Of a stretch of 64,000 nucleotides of DNA, positions 16,059-27,917 are shown piece after piece. Below the pieces are notes generated by a model. The model saw only the letters and a list, made by a program, of their open reading frames with translations. It had not been told where the DNA came from and did no database searches. Location: NCBI GenBank assembly GCA_016871275.1, contig VFZG01000007.1, positions 62,001-126,000 of the forward strand, read 5' to 3'. The DNA is from Acidimicrobiia bacterium (GTDB lineage: Bacteria; Acidobacteriota; Vicinamibacteria; Vicinamibacterales; UBA2999). Position numbers and translations under genes: made by a program. The stretch's first letter is position 1, and the number at the start of each line of letters is the position of its first letter.

Positions 16059-17051
16059 CTACGGGTGCGACGGCGTGACGTGGCCGGCAACAACTGGCGC
16101 CTTGCAGGCGGTTGGCGGGACCCGCCGCTTCGACGCCTGCTCGTAGGCGAAGGCCGGCCCAATCAGCGTGTCTTCCGTCCATGCCGTTCCTACAACGGAG
16201 ATGCCGACAGGCATGCCCTCGACCTGTCCCATCGGCACTGAGAGGTGAGGATAGCCCAAGGTGGCGGCGTAGGCCGTTGCCGATGGTTCCTGTGTGTCTC
16301 TGGGGTCGGCTGAGACCGCGCCGCTCGTCGACGAGCCGTCAGGCCGAATCTCGCCGGCCGGCCCACCGGTGACGGTCACCAGCGCGATGGCGTTGGTGAC
16401 GCGCAGAATGCGGTCAATGCTCTCGTCGCGCGTAATCCGGAGCGCATCGGCCGCGCAGCACCGCCAGAGGTGTACCCCTCAGCGCATCGGCGCTGAGCGC
16501 GGCGACGTAGTCCGTCTTGTGACGGTCGGCATCTGTCGACCACCGGTCGTCTGGATCGGTGCCCGCGATCGCGGTGAGGATCATCGCCGCGTCTCGCATC
16601 GTTCGGGTGATCGGACCAGCCATGTCCTGCGTCAGGCTGATTGGCACGATGCCGCGACGCGAGACGAGGGCGATGGTGATGTGAGGCCGACGACCCCATT
16701 CAAGTTGGCGGGTCCGGTGATGGAGCCGGAGGTTTCCGTGCCGATCGTGCCGGCCGCAAAGCTGGTGGCCGCGCTGATTGCGGAACCGTTCGACGAGCCA
16801 CCGGCTGACTTCGACACGTCGTACGGATGGTGCGTGCCGCCCCCGACGGTGGATCCGTTCAGTCCCGTCGATGTCCGGAAGCCCGCGTACTGCGAGGTGC
16901 CGGCGGCGAGGTCACTGGGGACCTTACTGAGCGGCACCTCTTCACCCGCGTATGGCTGTGCCGCGGGAGCCGATGGCGCCGATCCGCACGACGCCAAAGG
17001 CAGAGGCGTGAGCAGCGCGAGACAGATGATGCAGAGGCGCGTCGTCAACAT
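16059..17051 (-). pseudogene. Disrupted amidase-signature family gene
   Basis: Pieces of a secreted amidase (Asn/Gln-hydrolase family) are found in different frames. They are a lipoprotein-like signal (ending ASC), the nucleophile loop AGGSSNGSA with TIGTETSGSITGP, then VPISLTQDMAGPITRTMRDAA in another frame, then LGYPHLSVPMGQVEGMPVGISVVG in a third. Frameshifts lie near 16660-16690 and 16430-16460. About 100 residues between the signal peptide and the Lys region, and a stretch before the C-terminal part, are also missing. The gene cannot make a full enzyme. Confidence 0.85.
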
Positions 17052-17074
17052 GCGTTCAGGTCCGGCGACCTTCG

Positions 17075-17125
17075 ACAGGCTGAGCGCCACGAAGCGCACG
17101 AAGCCAATCGGCTTCGTGAACTTCG
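17075..17125. repeat. 9-nt periodic array with inverted half upstream of the amidase remnant
   Basis: CACGAAGCG and CACGAAGCC are followed by the reverse-complement type units CGTGAACTT and CGTGGTTGG with period 9. Just beside it (about 17066-17085) is half of the common dispersed palindrome CCTTCGACAGGCTGAG. Confidence 0.55.
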
Positions 17126-17148
17126 TGGTTGGCGTCTAGCACATTGAC

Positions 17149-19359
<2,211 letters not shown>

Positions 19360-19371
19360 ATTTAGCCTTGC

Positions 19372-19403
19372 CCCGCCTCCGGCGGGAGCTTGTCCTGCAA
19401 GCT
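19372..19403 (-). promoter_or_regulatory. Paired hairpins between rpsO and pnp
   Basis: Two abutting perfect 6-bp hairpins: CCCGCC-TCC-GGCGGG (19372-19386) and AGCTTG-TCCTG-CAAGCT (19387-19403). They lie in the 58-nt rpsO-pnp gap. In E. coli the equivalent position holds a terminator and the RNase III site used in PNPase autoregulation; a similar processing role here is inference. Confidence 0.5.
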
Positions 19404-19417
19404 GGAAGCGACCCGAG

Positions 19418-19687
19418 TTACTTGCGGATGCCGAGGCGCCTGATCACCTCAGCGTAACGGTCCGCGTCCTTGCTCTTCAGATAGTCGAGCAGCCGCCGGC
19501 GCTGGCCGACGAGCTTGAGCAGCCCGCGGCGCGAATGATGATCTTTGCCGTGCGACTTGAAATGCTCGGTCAGGTAATTAATGCGTTCGCTGAGAATCGC
19601 GACCTGGACTTCTGGTGAGCCGGTGTCTGTGTCGTGCGTCTTGTATTCGCCGATGAGGGCGGTCTTCTTGTCTTTCGTCAGTGCCAC
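19418..19687 (-). CDS. rpsO: 30S ribosomal protein S15
   Basis: The 89-aa protein has the family's usual length. Recognised by [50 protein letters not shown] and the terminal [12 protein letters not shown]. It binds 16S rRNA helix junctions h20-h22. The start is GTG 19687, backed by GGAGG with 5-6 nt spacing; starting further upstream would add 20 non-conserved residues. The leader contains two hairpins that could serve S15 autoregulation. Confidence 0.97.
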   Translation of the reverse strand: MALTKDKKTALIGEYKTHDTDTGSPEVQVAILSERINYLTEHFKSHGKDHHSRRGLLKLVGQRRRLLDYLKSKDADRYAEVIRRLGIRK

Positions 19688-19805
19688 GAGTACCTCCACG
19701 CACAGCCGAGTCCGTCTTCGCTCCTGGCGGAGCTTCGGCGAGACCAATGCTGCCGTATATGGCGATTCCTACATCGCCTTGAACCTCATCATGTTACCCC
19801 AGAAG
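19688..19805 (-). promoter_or_regulatory. Structured leader upstream of rpsO
   Basis: Two hairpins lie between truB and rpsO: GGCGAT-6 nt-ATCGCC (19761-19778) and GCTCC-TGGC-GGAGC (19720-19733). S15 represses its own mRNA through leader structure in several bacteria. The position fits, but no specific S15-binding motif was identified. Confidence 0.35.
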
Positions 19806-19845
19806 GGCTTAGGGGCCTAGGGGGTTGGGGGCTAAGGGGCCTAGG
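19806..19845. repeat. 8-nt periodic array at the truB 3' end
   Basis: Five units with period 8, two of them GGCCTAGG (19814-19821 and 19838-19845); the others are GGCTTAGG, GGGTTGGG and GGCTAAGG. The last unit runs into the truB stop codon (19841-19843). Confidence 0.9.
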
Positions 19846-20761
19846 GCAGCAGGACGATCCAGCCATGCAGGTGGCCGGCGTTTTTGGCGGGGCGGGCAAG
19901 GCCGACCAGGTCGCCCTCGTGGGATATCAGCCGAACGATTGGCGGGAGAGCAGGAAAGGGGGCGACGAGGTCTGCCGGGGTCATTTCGACACCGTTCCTG
20001 AGCCGTTCAAGCTGGACTGCGGAACAAAGGGTGACACAGGGCAGGTCGGTCAGAAGTTCACGAAATGGCACGATCCTGGCCCGGAGCGAGTCCTGCGGCG
20101 CCTGCAGCAATTCCGCGAGCGGCACAGCACGGTCCAGGCCGAACTCACCGGACCGCGTGCGGCGCAAGCAGGTGAGAACGCCGCCGCAGCCCAGCACGTC
20201 GCCAAGGTCGTGCGCCAGCGAACGAACGTAGAAGCCCGCGCTGACCTGCAGGTCGACCTGCGCCATGTCGCCGTCGAACGCCACCACCTCGAGCCGTTTC
20301 ACCGTGACCGAGACCGACTTTGGACGTCTCGGCGTCGCAGTCTTGCCCTTGCGCGCCAGCTCGTACGCTCGCTCGCCCTCGATGTTCTTGGCGGAGTAGG
20401 CCGGCGGTGTCTGCTCGAACGTGCCGCGGAACTGCGCCAGCGCCGTGTCTACCTCCGCTCGCGATGGCCGTCGATCGCACGTCGAGGTGTCGTTGCCGGC
20501 CGCGTCGTAGGTGTCGGTCGTGCGGCCGAATTCGATCGTCGCCTGGTAGCTTTTGTCGCTCGCCGTCAGGAACTGCGCCAGCCGCGTCGCGCGGCCGACC
20601 ACCAGCGGCAGCACACCGGTGGCCATCGGATCGAGCGTGCCGGTGTGGCCAATGCGCGATACGCCCAGCGCCCGGCGGGCCATCGTCACCACGTCATGCG
20701 AGGTCGGCCCCTGCGTCTTGTCGACGACCAGGACACCGTCAAGGAAGTGCCAGCGTGTCAG
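19841..20761 (-). CDS. truB: tRNA pseudouridine synthase B, predicted CTG start
   Basis: The enzyme converts U55 of tRNA to pseudouridine. Catalytic Asp lies in GHTGTLDPMATGVLPL, with further conserved motifs PPAYSAKNIEGERAYELAR and VSAGFYVRSLAHDLG. The essential N-terminal motif VLVVDKTQGPTSHDVV lies upstream of every ATG/GTG/TTG in frame, and a stop codon closes the frame shortly before it. The only reasonable start is CTG at 20759-20761, which has GGAG 6 nt upstream and gives 306 aa. It overlaps the end of orn by 23 nt. The C-terminus lacks a recognisable PUA domain but is otherwise of normal length. Confidence 0.9.
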   Translation of the reverse strand: MTRWHFLDGVLVVDKTQGPTSHDVVTMARRALGVSRIGHTGTLDPMATGVLPLVVGRATRLAQFLTASDKSYQATIEFGRTTDTYDAAGNDTSTCDRRPSRAEVDTALAQFRGTFEQTPPAYSAKNIEGERAYELARKGKTATPRRPKSVSVTVKRLEVVAFDGDMAQVDLQVSAGFYVRSLAHDLGDVLGCGGVLTCLRRTRSGEFGLDRAVPLAELLQAPQDSLRARIVPFRELLTDLPCVTLCSAVQLERLRNGVEMTPADLVAPFPALPPIVRLISHEGDLVGLARPAKNAGHLHGWIVLLP

Positions 20762-21302
20762 GTCCGGCTCCGGTGAGCAGCGAGCGGTAGAACTTCAGCT
20801 CGGCGATCGATTCCTCGATGTCGGCCAGGGCGCGATGCGTGTCCTGCTTGGCCGGCGGCTCCGCGCCAGGGAACCAGTGCCTCGCCATCAGCTTGATCGA
20901 GCTGACGTCGACGATGCGGTAGTGGAGGTAGCGCTCGATGGACGGCATGTAGCGCGACAGGAAGCGCTTGTCCTGCCAAACCGAATTGCCACAAAGCGGA
21001 GCCGTCTTCGCCGCGCAGTGCCGCCTGATGAATCGCAGCGTCTGTTTCTCGGCCTCGGCCAGCGACACACCTTCGGTCTTGCATCGCTCCAGCAGCCCGC
21101 TCCTGGTGTGAGTGCGGCGGGGCCAGGGGTCCATCGCCTTCCCCTTGGCCGGTGTGAGCCTGATGGCCAGGTCGGGGCCGCGATCGATGATTCGCAGGTC
21201 GAAGTCGGTGATGATGGTGGCGATCTCGATCAGCGTATGACGGGCGGGATCCAGCCCCGTCATCTCGCAGTCGACCCAGACCATCAGATCATCTCGTTTC
21301 AT
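20739..21302 (-). CDS. orn: Oligoribonuclease
   Basis: The 187-aa DEDDh exonuclease degrades 2-5-nt RNA (including pGpG) to mononucleotides. Motif I is VWVDCEMTGLD; CGNSVWQDKRFLSRYMP and YRIVDVSSIKLMARHWFP are highly conserved; motif III is HRALADIEESIAEL. The start ATG 21302 (MKRDDLMVW) overlaps the rbfA end by 14 nt; a longer form from 21332 would add a poorly conserved Arg/Lys stretch. Its place between rbfA and truB in the nusA-infB-pnp operon is unusual and joins two RNA-turnover enzymes in one transcript. Confidence 0.96.
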   Translation of the reverse strand: MKRDDLMVWVDCEMTGLDPARHTLIEIATIITDFDLRIIDRGPDLAIRLTPAKGKAMDPWPRRTHTRSGLLERCKTEGVSLAEAEKQTLRFIRRHCAAKTAPLCGNSVWQDKRFLSRYMPSIERYLHYRIVDVSSIKLMARHWFPGAEPPAKQDTHRALADIEESIAELKFYRSLLTGAGPDTLALP

Positions 21303-21669
21303 CGACTTTTTTTCTGGCCGCATCCTCGGCATGGATCTCCTGGATGATTTCTTCGACGCGTTGCTGTGCCGCGACGGAGGCGTCGTAGATGAACTTCACT
21401 TCCGGCGACCGGCGCAGCGACAGCCGTTCCGCCAGCAGATGACGGACGAACCCCGTAGCGCGCTCGAGCGCCTGCTGGGTCTTCTGCCGCTCATGCTCGT
21501 TGCCGAGGATGGTCCAGTAGACGCGCGCCAGCGAGAGATCGGCGGTCACCTTGGCGCGAGTGACGGTGACGAGGCCCACGCCTGGGTCGCGGACCTCGGT
21601 TGCCAGCATTTGACTGACTTCTTCGCGCACCTGTTCCTGCATGCGCTCGACTCGATGGGTAAGAGCCAT
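21289..21669 (-). CDS. rbfA: Ribosome-binding factor A
   Basis: The 126-aa KH-fold 30S maturation factor is recognised by RVERMQEQVREEVSQMLATEV, DPGVGLVTVTRAKVTADLSLARVYW and the end RLSLRRSPEVKFIYDASV. It has normal family length. It is preceded by a 200-nt 7-nt-periodic array that separates it from infB and is followed by an overlapping orn, so its translation is probably coupled to orn. Confidence 0.95.
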   Translation of the reverse strand: MALTHRVERMQEQVREEVSQMLATEVRDPGVGLVTVTRAKVTADLSLARVYWTILGNEHERQKTQQALERATGFVRHLLAERLSLRRSPEVKFIYDASVAAQQRVEEIIQEIHAEDAARKKVDETR

Positions 21670-21671
21670 GA

Positions 21672-21870
21672 TTCAGTCTACAGTCAAGAATCGACAGTCG
21701 GCCGTTAAGAGTTGTCCGTCAAGAGCCCACAGTCCCGTCCACGGTCCCGTCCACAGTCCGTCAACAGTTGTTTCAATTCGCCCACTGCCGACCGTTGACT
21801 GCACTGATGACTGGACTGCTGACTGCCGACCGAAAACTCTTAACTGCCGACTCTTGACTGCTGACTGTCA
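21672..21870. repeat. Long 7-nt periodic array with inverted half (infB-rbfA gap)
   Basis: About 28 degenerate heptamers fill the whole intergenic region. The first half uses words like ACAGTCA and AGAGTTG, the second half their complements like TGACTGC and AACTCTT. The outer ~35 nt on each side are nearly reverse complements, so the transcript could fold into one long imperfect hairpin inside the operon. This is the largest array of the window. Confidence 0.85.
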
Positions 21871-21871
21871 C

Positions 21872-24595
21872 TTACGCTGTTTGCGGCACGCGTTCCATCT
21901 GGAACACTTCGATGACGTCGCCAACCTTCACGTCGTTGAAGTTCTGCAGGCCGAGGCCGCACTCGAAGCCGGCCTTGACCTCGGAGACGTCGTCTTTGAA
22001 GCGCTTGAGCGAGGCGAGCTTGCCTTCCCACACCACGACGTTGTCGCGGAGCAGGCGGGCCTGCGCGTCGCCCTGGCGGGTGATACGGCCGTCGGTGACC
22101 ATGCAGCCGGCAATGGTGCCGATCTTGGGCACCTTGAACGTCTCGCGCACCTGCGCCGAGCCGATGCGCGTTTCCTTGAACGTCGGCTCGAGCAGGCCGG
22201 CCATCGCTTTCTTGATCTCATCGGTCACGTGGTAGATGACCGAGTGCTGGCGGATGTCGACCTTCTCGCGCTCGGCGACATCGGCGGCGTTGCGATCCGG
22301 ACGCACGTTGAAGCCGATGATGATCGCGTTCGAGGCGGTGGCGAGCAGCACGTCGCTTTCGTTGATGGCGCCGACCGCCGAGTGAATGATCTTGATGCGG
22401 GTCTTGTCGTCCGACAGCTTGGCGAGCGTGTCGGCCAGCACTTCGGCCAAACCCTGCACGTCGGCCTTGATGATCAGCGGCAGATCCTTGGCGCCGTCCG
22501 CCGACAGTTGCGCCTGCAGCGATTCCAGCGTGAGGCGCGAGCCCCTGGCGGCGTGCGCCTTGTCCTTGGCTTGTCCCTGTCGGAACGTCGAGATCTGGCG
22601 CGCCTTGGCGGCATCGGCGACCTGCTGGAAGAGGTCGCCCGGCGACGGCAGCGACTCGAGGCCCAGCAGTTCGACGGGCGTGGACGGGCCGGCGAGCTTG
22701 AGGTTGCGCCCGCGATCGTCGATCAGCGCGCGCACCTTGCCGACCACCGGGCCGGCGATCACGTTGTCGCCGACGCGCAGCGTGCCGTCCTGGATGAGGA
22801 CCGTCGCCACCGGGCCGCGGCCCTTGTCCAGCTTGGTTTCGATCACGGTGCCGATGGCGCTGCGCTTCGGGTTGGCCTTGAGATCGTCGAGCTCGGTGAC
22901 CAGCAGGATCATCTCGAGCAGCGCATCGATACCGGTCTTCTTCTTCGCCGACACCTCGACGAACACGGTCTGGCCGCCCCAGTCTTCCGGCATCAGCCCG
23001 AGATCCGTCAGCTGGCGCTTGACCGTTTCCGGGTTCGCGCCCGGCTTGTCGATCTTGTTGACCGCCACGATGATCTTCACGTCCGCGGCCTTGGCGTGAT
23101 CGATCGCTTCCTTGGTTTGCGGCATGACGCCGTCATCGGCCGCCACCACCAGCACCACCACGTCGGTGATTTTGGCGCCGCGGGCGCGCATCATGGTGAA
23201 CGCCGAGTGGCCGGGCGTATCGAGGAACACGATGCTCTTGCCGGTCTTGTCGCCGGCGCTGACCAGGTAGGCGCCGATGTGCTGCGTGATGCCGCCGGCT
23301 TCGCGCTCGGCGACGCGGGTCTCGCGGATCGAGTCGAGCAGCGTCGTCTTACCGTGATCGACGTGGCCCATGATGGTGACCACCGGCCAGCGCGTCACCA
23401 GGTCTTTCGGATCGGCGGCCTTGTCGCTCTCGGCGCTGATTTCCTGCTCGAAACTGCGCGTCTCGATCTCGGCGCCGAAGTTGGCGGCCAGCGCCCTGGC
23501 GGTGTCAAGGTCGATCGCGGAGTTGATGGTCATCATCAACCGGCGATCGAGCAGCGCTTTCAGCGCGTCCTTGACGCGCACGTCGAGGCGATCCGCCAGG
23601 TCCTTGACCGTCATGCCTTCAGAGAAGGTGATGGTGCGGGTGATGGGTGGCGGCGCCGCCGGCGCCTGCACCTGCGGGCGGGGTGTCTGCAGCGCGTCGC
23701 GCTTCTGGGCCGGCTTCATCCCTCCACCGGGACGTGCCTGTTGCGGGCGGAAGCCAGGCCGCATGGGCGGCTGGCCTGGTCGCGGCGGCATGCCGGTCGA
23801 CGGACGCACGGGCTGCGACGGCAGCGGGCGGGGACCGCCAAGCATGGCCGCGGTGTTGCTCTGCGGCGGGCGGGGGCCGTACGACGGGCGCTGGCCTTGC
23901 GGCCGCGCGAGGTTGCCGGTGGCCCCCTGTGGCGGACGCGGCGGAGCCGGCGGCACGACGCGAGGCGGTTGCGGCGGCAGTACGCGCTTGGGCTGCAGCG
24001 GCGGCGCGCTCGGTGGCGCCTGGCCGGGTTCTTCGACGCGCAGGCGAATGCTCGGCGGAATGAATCGCCCGGCCTTTTCGCGCGCGACTTCAACAGGTGC
24101 CGGTTCGGAGCTCGCCGCGGGTGGCGGCTCGACGACCGGCGCCACGGCCTCAACCACCGGAGCTGGTGCTTCGACAGGAGCGGTCGCCTCGATGGGCGCC
24201 GGCGGAGCCTCAGCGGCCGGGACCTCTTCGACCTTCGGCGCCTCGGGCTTGACCAGCGTCGGCTTCTTGATCAGCCGAGGCGGTCCCAGCGTCGGCACCG
24301 CCGGCTTGGCCGGTTCCGGCGCGGGAGCGGCCACGCCTTTCTTACCCGGCGTGACTTTCGCTTTGGAAGCCGTCCTGACTTGCTTGACGGCGGCTTCGGA
24401 AAACATGTCGCCCTTGGGCAGCGTGATGCCCTTCTGCTTCGCCAGGCGCTCAACGAACTGGCGCGCGACGATTTCCTCGAGCGTGCTCGAGGCGCTCTTG
24501 AGCTCGATGCCGTGGTCCTTCTTCAACAGCGCCAGCACGTCGGCACTGGCAATGTCGAGCAGCTCAGCGACTTTGTAAACCCGAACGGTGGACAA
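21872..24595 (-). CDS. infB: Translation initiation factor IF-2
   Basis: The 907-aa GTPase places fMet-tRNA on the 30S subunit. The N-terminal IF2 domain ([21 protein letters not shown]) is followed by a long low-complexity Pro/Ala/Gln/Arg linker (about 80-330). The G domain has G1 [10 protein letters not shown]3 DTPGHSAF and G4 NKIDKPG. Domains II-IV and a C-terminal fMet-binding domain follow. The start is ATG 24595, 23 nt after nusA. The gene order nusA-infB-rbfA is conserved in bacteria. Confidence 0.97.
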   Translation of the reverse strand: MSTVRVYKVAELLDIASADVLALLKKDHGIELKSASSTLEEIVARQFVERLAKQKGITLPKGDMFSEAAVKQVRTASKAKVTPGKKGVAAPAPEPAKPAVPTLGPPRLIKKPTLVKPEAPKVEEVPAAEAPPAPIEATAPVEAPAPVVEAVAPVVEPPPAASSEPAPVEVAREKAGRFIPPSIRLRVEEPGQAPPSAPPLQPKRVLPPQPPRVVPPAPPRPPQGATGNLARPQGQRPSYGPRPPQSNTAAMLGGPRPLPSQPVRPSTGMPPRPGQPPMRPGFRPQQARPGGGMKPAQKRDALQTPRPQVQAPAAPPPITRTITFSEGMTVKDLADRLDVRVKDALKALLDRRLMMTINSAIDLDTARALAANFGAEIETRSFEQEISAESDKAADPKDLVTRWPVVTIMGHVDHGKTTLLDSIRETRVAEREAGGITQHIGAYLVSAGDKTGKSIVFLDTPGHSAFTMMRARGAKITDVVVLVVAADDGVMPQTKEAIDHAKAADVKIIVAVNKIDKPGANPETVKRQLTDLGLMPEDWGGQTVFVEVSAKKKTGIDALLEMILLVTELDDLKANPKRSAIGTVIETKLDKGRGPVATVLIQDGTLRVGDNVIAGPVVGKVRALIDDRGRNLKLAGPSTPVELLGLESLPSPGDLFQQVADAAKARQISTFRQGQAKDKAHAARGSRLTLESLQAQLSADGAKDLPLIIKADVQGLAEVLADTLAKLSDDKTRIKIIHSAVGAINESDVLLATASNAIIIGFNVRPDRNAADVAEREKVDIRQHSVIYHVTDEIKKAMAGLLEPTFKETRIGSAQVRETFKVPKIGTIAGCMVTDGRITRQGDAQARLLRDNVVVWEGKLASLKRFKDDVSEVKAGFECGLGLQNFNDVKVGDVIEVFQMERVPQTA

Positions 24596-24618
24596 TCAGT
24601 GTTCCTTTGCTGTCGGTT

Positions 24619-25779
<1,161 letters not shown>

Positions 25780-25833
25780 AACCTCATCAACGACGTCTAC
25801 GGAACCGCAACCACGGAGCGGTTCCCGGTGACG

Positions 25834-26331
25834 TCAAAATTCGACTTCCAATCGGGCGCGTGCAATCAAGCGAAGCGGCAGCTTCATCAGCTTCGTGCCC
25901 TCCGACTCGAACAGCACGTCCTCGCCGTCAACGCCCTTGACGCGGCCGGCAAACGCCGTCTGGCGCTGCACCGGTTCCGACGTCACGATCTTCGCCCAGC
26001 GTCCGGCAAACCGCCGGTAGTCATCCGCCGAGCGCAGCGGGCGATCCAGCCCTGGGGACGACACCTCGAAGGTGTAGCCGCCGGGCATCACGTCCTCGAC
26101 GTCGAGCAGCGTGCCCAGATCCTCGGCCACGCGCGCGCAGTCGTCGATGCTGACGCTGTCTTCCGGCGTCGCCGACGGCCCGGGCCGATCGACGAACACG
26201 CGGAGCACCTGTTGGCCCCCCTCGCGCTTCAGTTCGACCTCGAAAATATCGAGGCCGTAACTCGAAGCCACCCGGGCGGCCAGCTCTCTGACGCGATCAA
26301 CGGGCGTCTTATCGGCACCCAAGCGTGTCAC
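25834..26331 (-). CDS. rimP: Ribosome maturation factor RimP
   Basis: The protein is about 165 aa from the GTG at 26331. Recognised by SYGLDIFEVELKREGGQQVLRVFVDRPG, SVSIDDCARVAEDLGTLLD and the signature YTFEVSSPGLDRPLR. It helps assemble the 30S subunit. The frame stays open up to an ATG at 26388, but that start sits directly behind a terminator T-tract and has no ribosome-binding site, so I prefer the GTG; neither has a Shine-Dalgarno sequence. It is the first gene of the rimP-nusA-infB-rbfA-orn-truB-rpsO-pnp operon. Confidence 0.9.
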   Translation of the reverse strand: MTRLGADKTPVDRVRELAARVASSYGLDIFEVELKREGGQQVLRVFVDRPGPSATPEDSVSIDDCARVAEDLGTLLDVEDVMPGGYTFEVSSPGLDRPLRSADDYRRFAGRWAKIVTSEPVQRQTAFAGRVKGVDGEDVLFESEGTKLMKLPLRLIARARLEVEF

Positions 26332-26670
26332 CCAGGAGCACCAGCCGTTGACAAAGGGATCCCATCGAACCGCTCCGCGAACCCCCATAAAAACAAAAAG
26401 TGGGCTGAATTACAGGCCCACTCTGGTTTCCCAGACTAGATACCGACCCCATAGTCTAGCATGGACCGGCGCGAGCGAAGTGGTCGCCCGGCGGACGCAA
26501 ATGACGGCGGGTGTGGACGTTATCGCCGTTGGCGTTGTGGCGAGCGGGCCTGGCAATCTGGCCGGCGGAGTGTGGACAGGCGTCAGTCTGGCACCGACGG
26601 AATCGCCGTAACCGTAATGCTGGCCGCTGGTTGCGCACCGAAGCGTGGCTGGCGGCGGCCGCCGCTCCGC
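26332..26670 (-). other. Non-coding region upstream of rimP
   Basis: This ~340-nt stretch holds no gene I can support. Apart from the T-tract hairpin, it contains a second stem, AGACTA (minus strand, near 26458) with TAGTCT (near 26434), separated by 13 nt. A possible -10 TAGACT overlaps the first arm, which would give a ~60-nt leader ending at the terminator hairpin. No tRNA was found, although a tRNA gene occupies this spot in some bacteria. The remaining part (26470-26670) shows only short incidental reading frames. Confidence 0.5.
26389..26424 (-). terminator. Terminator/attenuator in front of rimP
   Basis: On the minus strand AGTGGGC (26416-26422) pairs with GCCCACT (26399-26405) across a short loop, with one bulge extending the stem by two pairs. 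TTTTTGTTTTT follows at once. It lies 70 nt upstream of the rimP GTG and 250 nt downstream of the nearest upstream gene. It is therefore more likely an attenuator of the rimP operon than a terminator for that gene. Confidence 0.75.
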
Positions 26671-27810
26671 TCAGCCGCGACCACGGTTCCGCAAAGGCCA
26701 CACCGTCTGCGGGATGAGATCCGGCGGCACCGGATCGCCCTCGATGCCGTAATGCTCCGGCCATCGATCGGCCGGCTCATAGGCGGTCCCGAACAGCCGA
26801 TCGATCCACGGCAGGTGCACCGCGAAGTTCTTGTCGATCGCCGCGCGCTCCTTCGCGTGATGCCAGTGATGGAATCGCGGTGTCACGATCCATGGCTCCA
26901 GGCGGCTCAGGTCGAATCGCACGTTGGCGTGAATGAACACGGCGTGGAACGACACGAATACCAGGTAGGCCGCGACCGCTCGCTGATCAAACCCCAGCGC
27001 AAACAACGGACACACCACGATGGCCCGCGTCACGATCACGTCGACGATGTGCAGCCGGGAGCCGGCGAGCCAATCCATATCGATGCTCGAGTGGTGAATG
27101 GCGTGGAACCGCCACAATGCCGGCACGGCGTGAAACGCGCGATGGATGCCGTACTCCGCCAGGTCGGCGCAGAGCAGCACGGCGGAGAACTGGACGACCA
27201 ACGGCAGGTGCGCGATGGCGCTGCGCCACGCCTGTCCGTCGAGCGCGACGAATGCGGCGTGCGCCGGCGCGAGGATCAAGAACGTCGTGACCTGTACGAA
27301 CAGGTGGCTGGTCAGGAAATAGAGCGTGTCTGTGGTCCAGCCCGGCCGGAACGTGCTTTGCTCGGGACGCAACGGCCATCGCCGCTCCATTGGCACGAAC
27401 AGTGCCGCGAGCAGCAGGACGTTGAGGGCGAACCAGTCGAGGCCCAGTGACGGCGCATCCGCGTTCGACAGTGTGAAATCGATGCCGCTTCCGCCGAGGA
27501 TGGATGCGATCGAGGCGAGCGACATACCGAACAAGCCCATCACCTTGCGGCGGCGGAGTGCGGTCGAGATCAATCCGAGGATGAACGCCAGCACGATAAC
27601 AACCTGAAGGATCGCACGTGCCCAGTTCAGTGGCAGGCGGGCCCGGACCTCGGCGGTGGTCAGGTAGTCGGGGAAGAGGAAGCACGCCACTCCGGCCATG
27701 GCGAGCGAGCCACAGAACACCGACGCGGCGCCGCTCCACCAGCCGGATCCCAACGTCGTCGGCTCGTCATCGTCGAACGCTCGCTTGAACGCGCGATCGA
27801 GATCGCTCAT
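26671..27810 (-). CDS. Sterol desaturase/fatty-acid hydroxylase family membrane protein
   Basis: The 379-aa protein has about six hydrophobic segments and the di-iron histidine motifs of the family: HRAFH, WRFHAIHHS, a middle HAVFIHANV and FHHWHH. It should hydroxylate or desaturate a membrane lipid using O2; the substrate is not readable. The first ~120 residues are an extra membrane region. The ATG at 27810 is at the edge of the 31-bp inverted-repeat element, whose arm supplies everything directly upstream (no ribosome-binding site). Downstream is the non-coding rimP leader region. Confidence 0.88.
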   Translation of the reverse strand: MSDLDRAFKRAFDDDEPTTLGSGWWSGAASVFCGSLAMAGVACFLFPDYLTTAEVRARLPLNWARAILQVVIVLAFILGLISTALRRRKVMGLFGMSLASIASILGGSGIDFTLSNADAPSLGLDWFALNVLLLAALFVPMERRWPLRPEQSTFRPGWTTDTLYFLTSHLFVQVTTFLILAPAHAAFVALDGQAWRSAIAHLPLVVQFSAVLLCADLAEYGIHRAFHAVPALWRFHAIHHSSIDMDWLAGSRLHIVDVIVTRAIVVCPLFALGFDQRAVAAYLVFVSFHAVFIHANVRFDLSRLEPWIVTPRFHHWHHAKERAAIDKNFAVHLPWIDRLFGTAYEPADRWPEHYGIEGDPVPPDLIPQTVWPLRNRGRG

Positions 27811-27917
27811 TTGTAACGGGGACTGACCCCACACCCCCCGAAATCATCGCAGGTTTTGCCGCCGTGGCAATAACTGACACGTTTTTGGGGGGTGTGGGGT
27901 CAGTCCCCGTTACAAAT
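27809..27917. repeat. 109-bp element with perfect 31-bp inverted repeats
   Basis: Left arm 27809-27839 and right arm 27887-27917 are perfect reverse complements (ending ATTTGTAACGGGG at the outer ends), with a 47-nt AT-richer centre. The element exactly fills the space between the desaturase start codon and the rimO stop codon, both of which overlap its ends. It looks like a REP/MITE-type non-autonomous element; no transposase is present in the window. Confidence 0.95.

Noticed and set aside
26332-26670. Searched for a tRNA upstream of rimP, as in the E. coli metY-rimP arrangement
   Set aside because: No cloverleaf, no TTCGA-type T arm in the right context.
27811-27834. Longer desaturase start from an ATG at 27834
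   Set aside because: The extra eight residues are translated from the inverted-repeat arm, so the ATG at 27810 is preferred.
27809-27917. Considered as an insertion sequence
   Set aside because: Only 109 bp with no coding capacity; it can only be a non-autonomous element.
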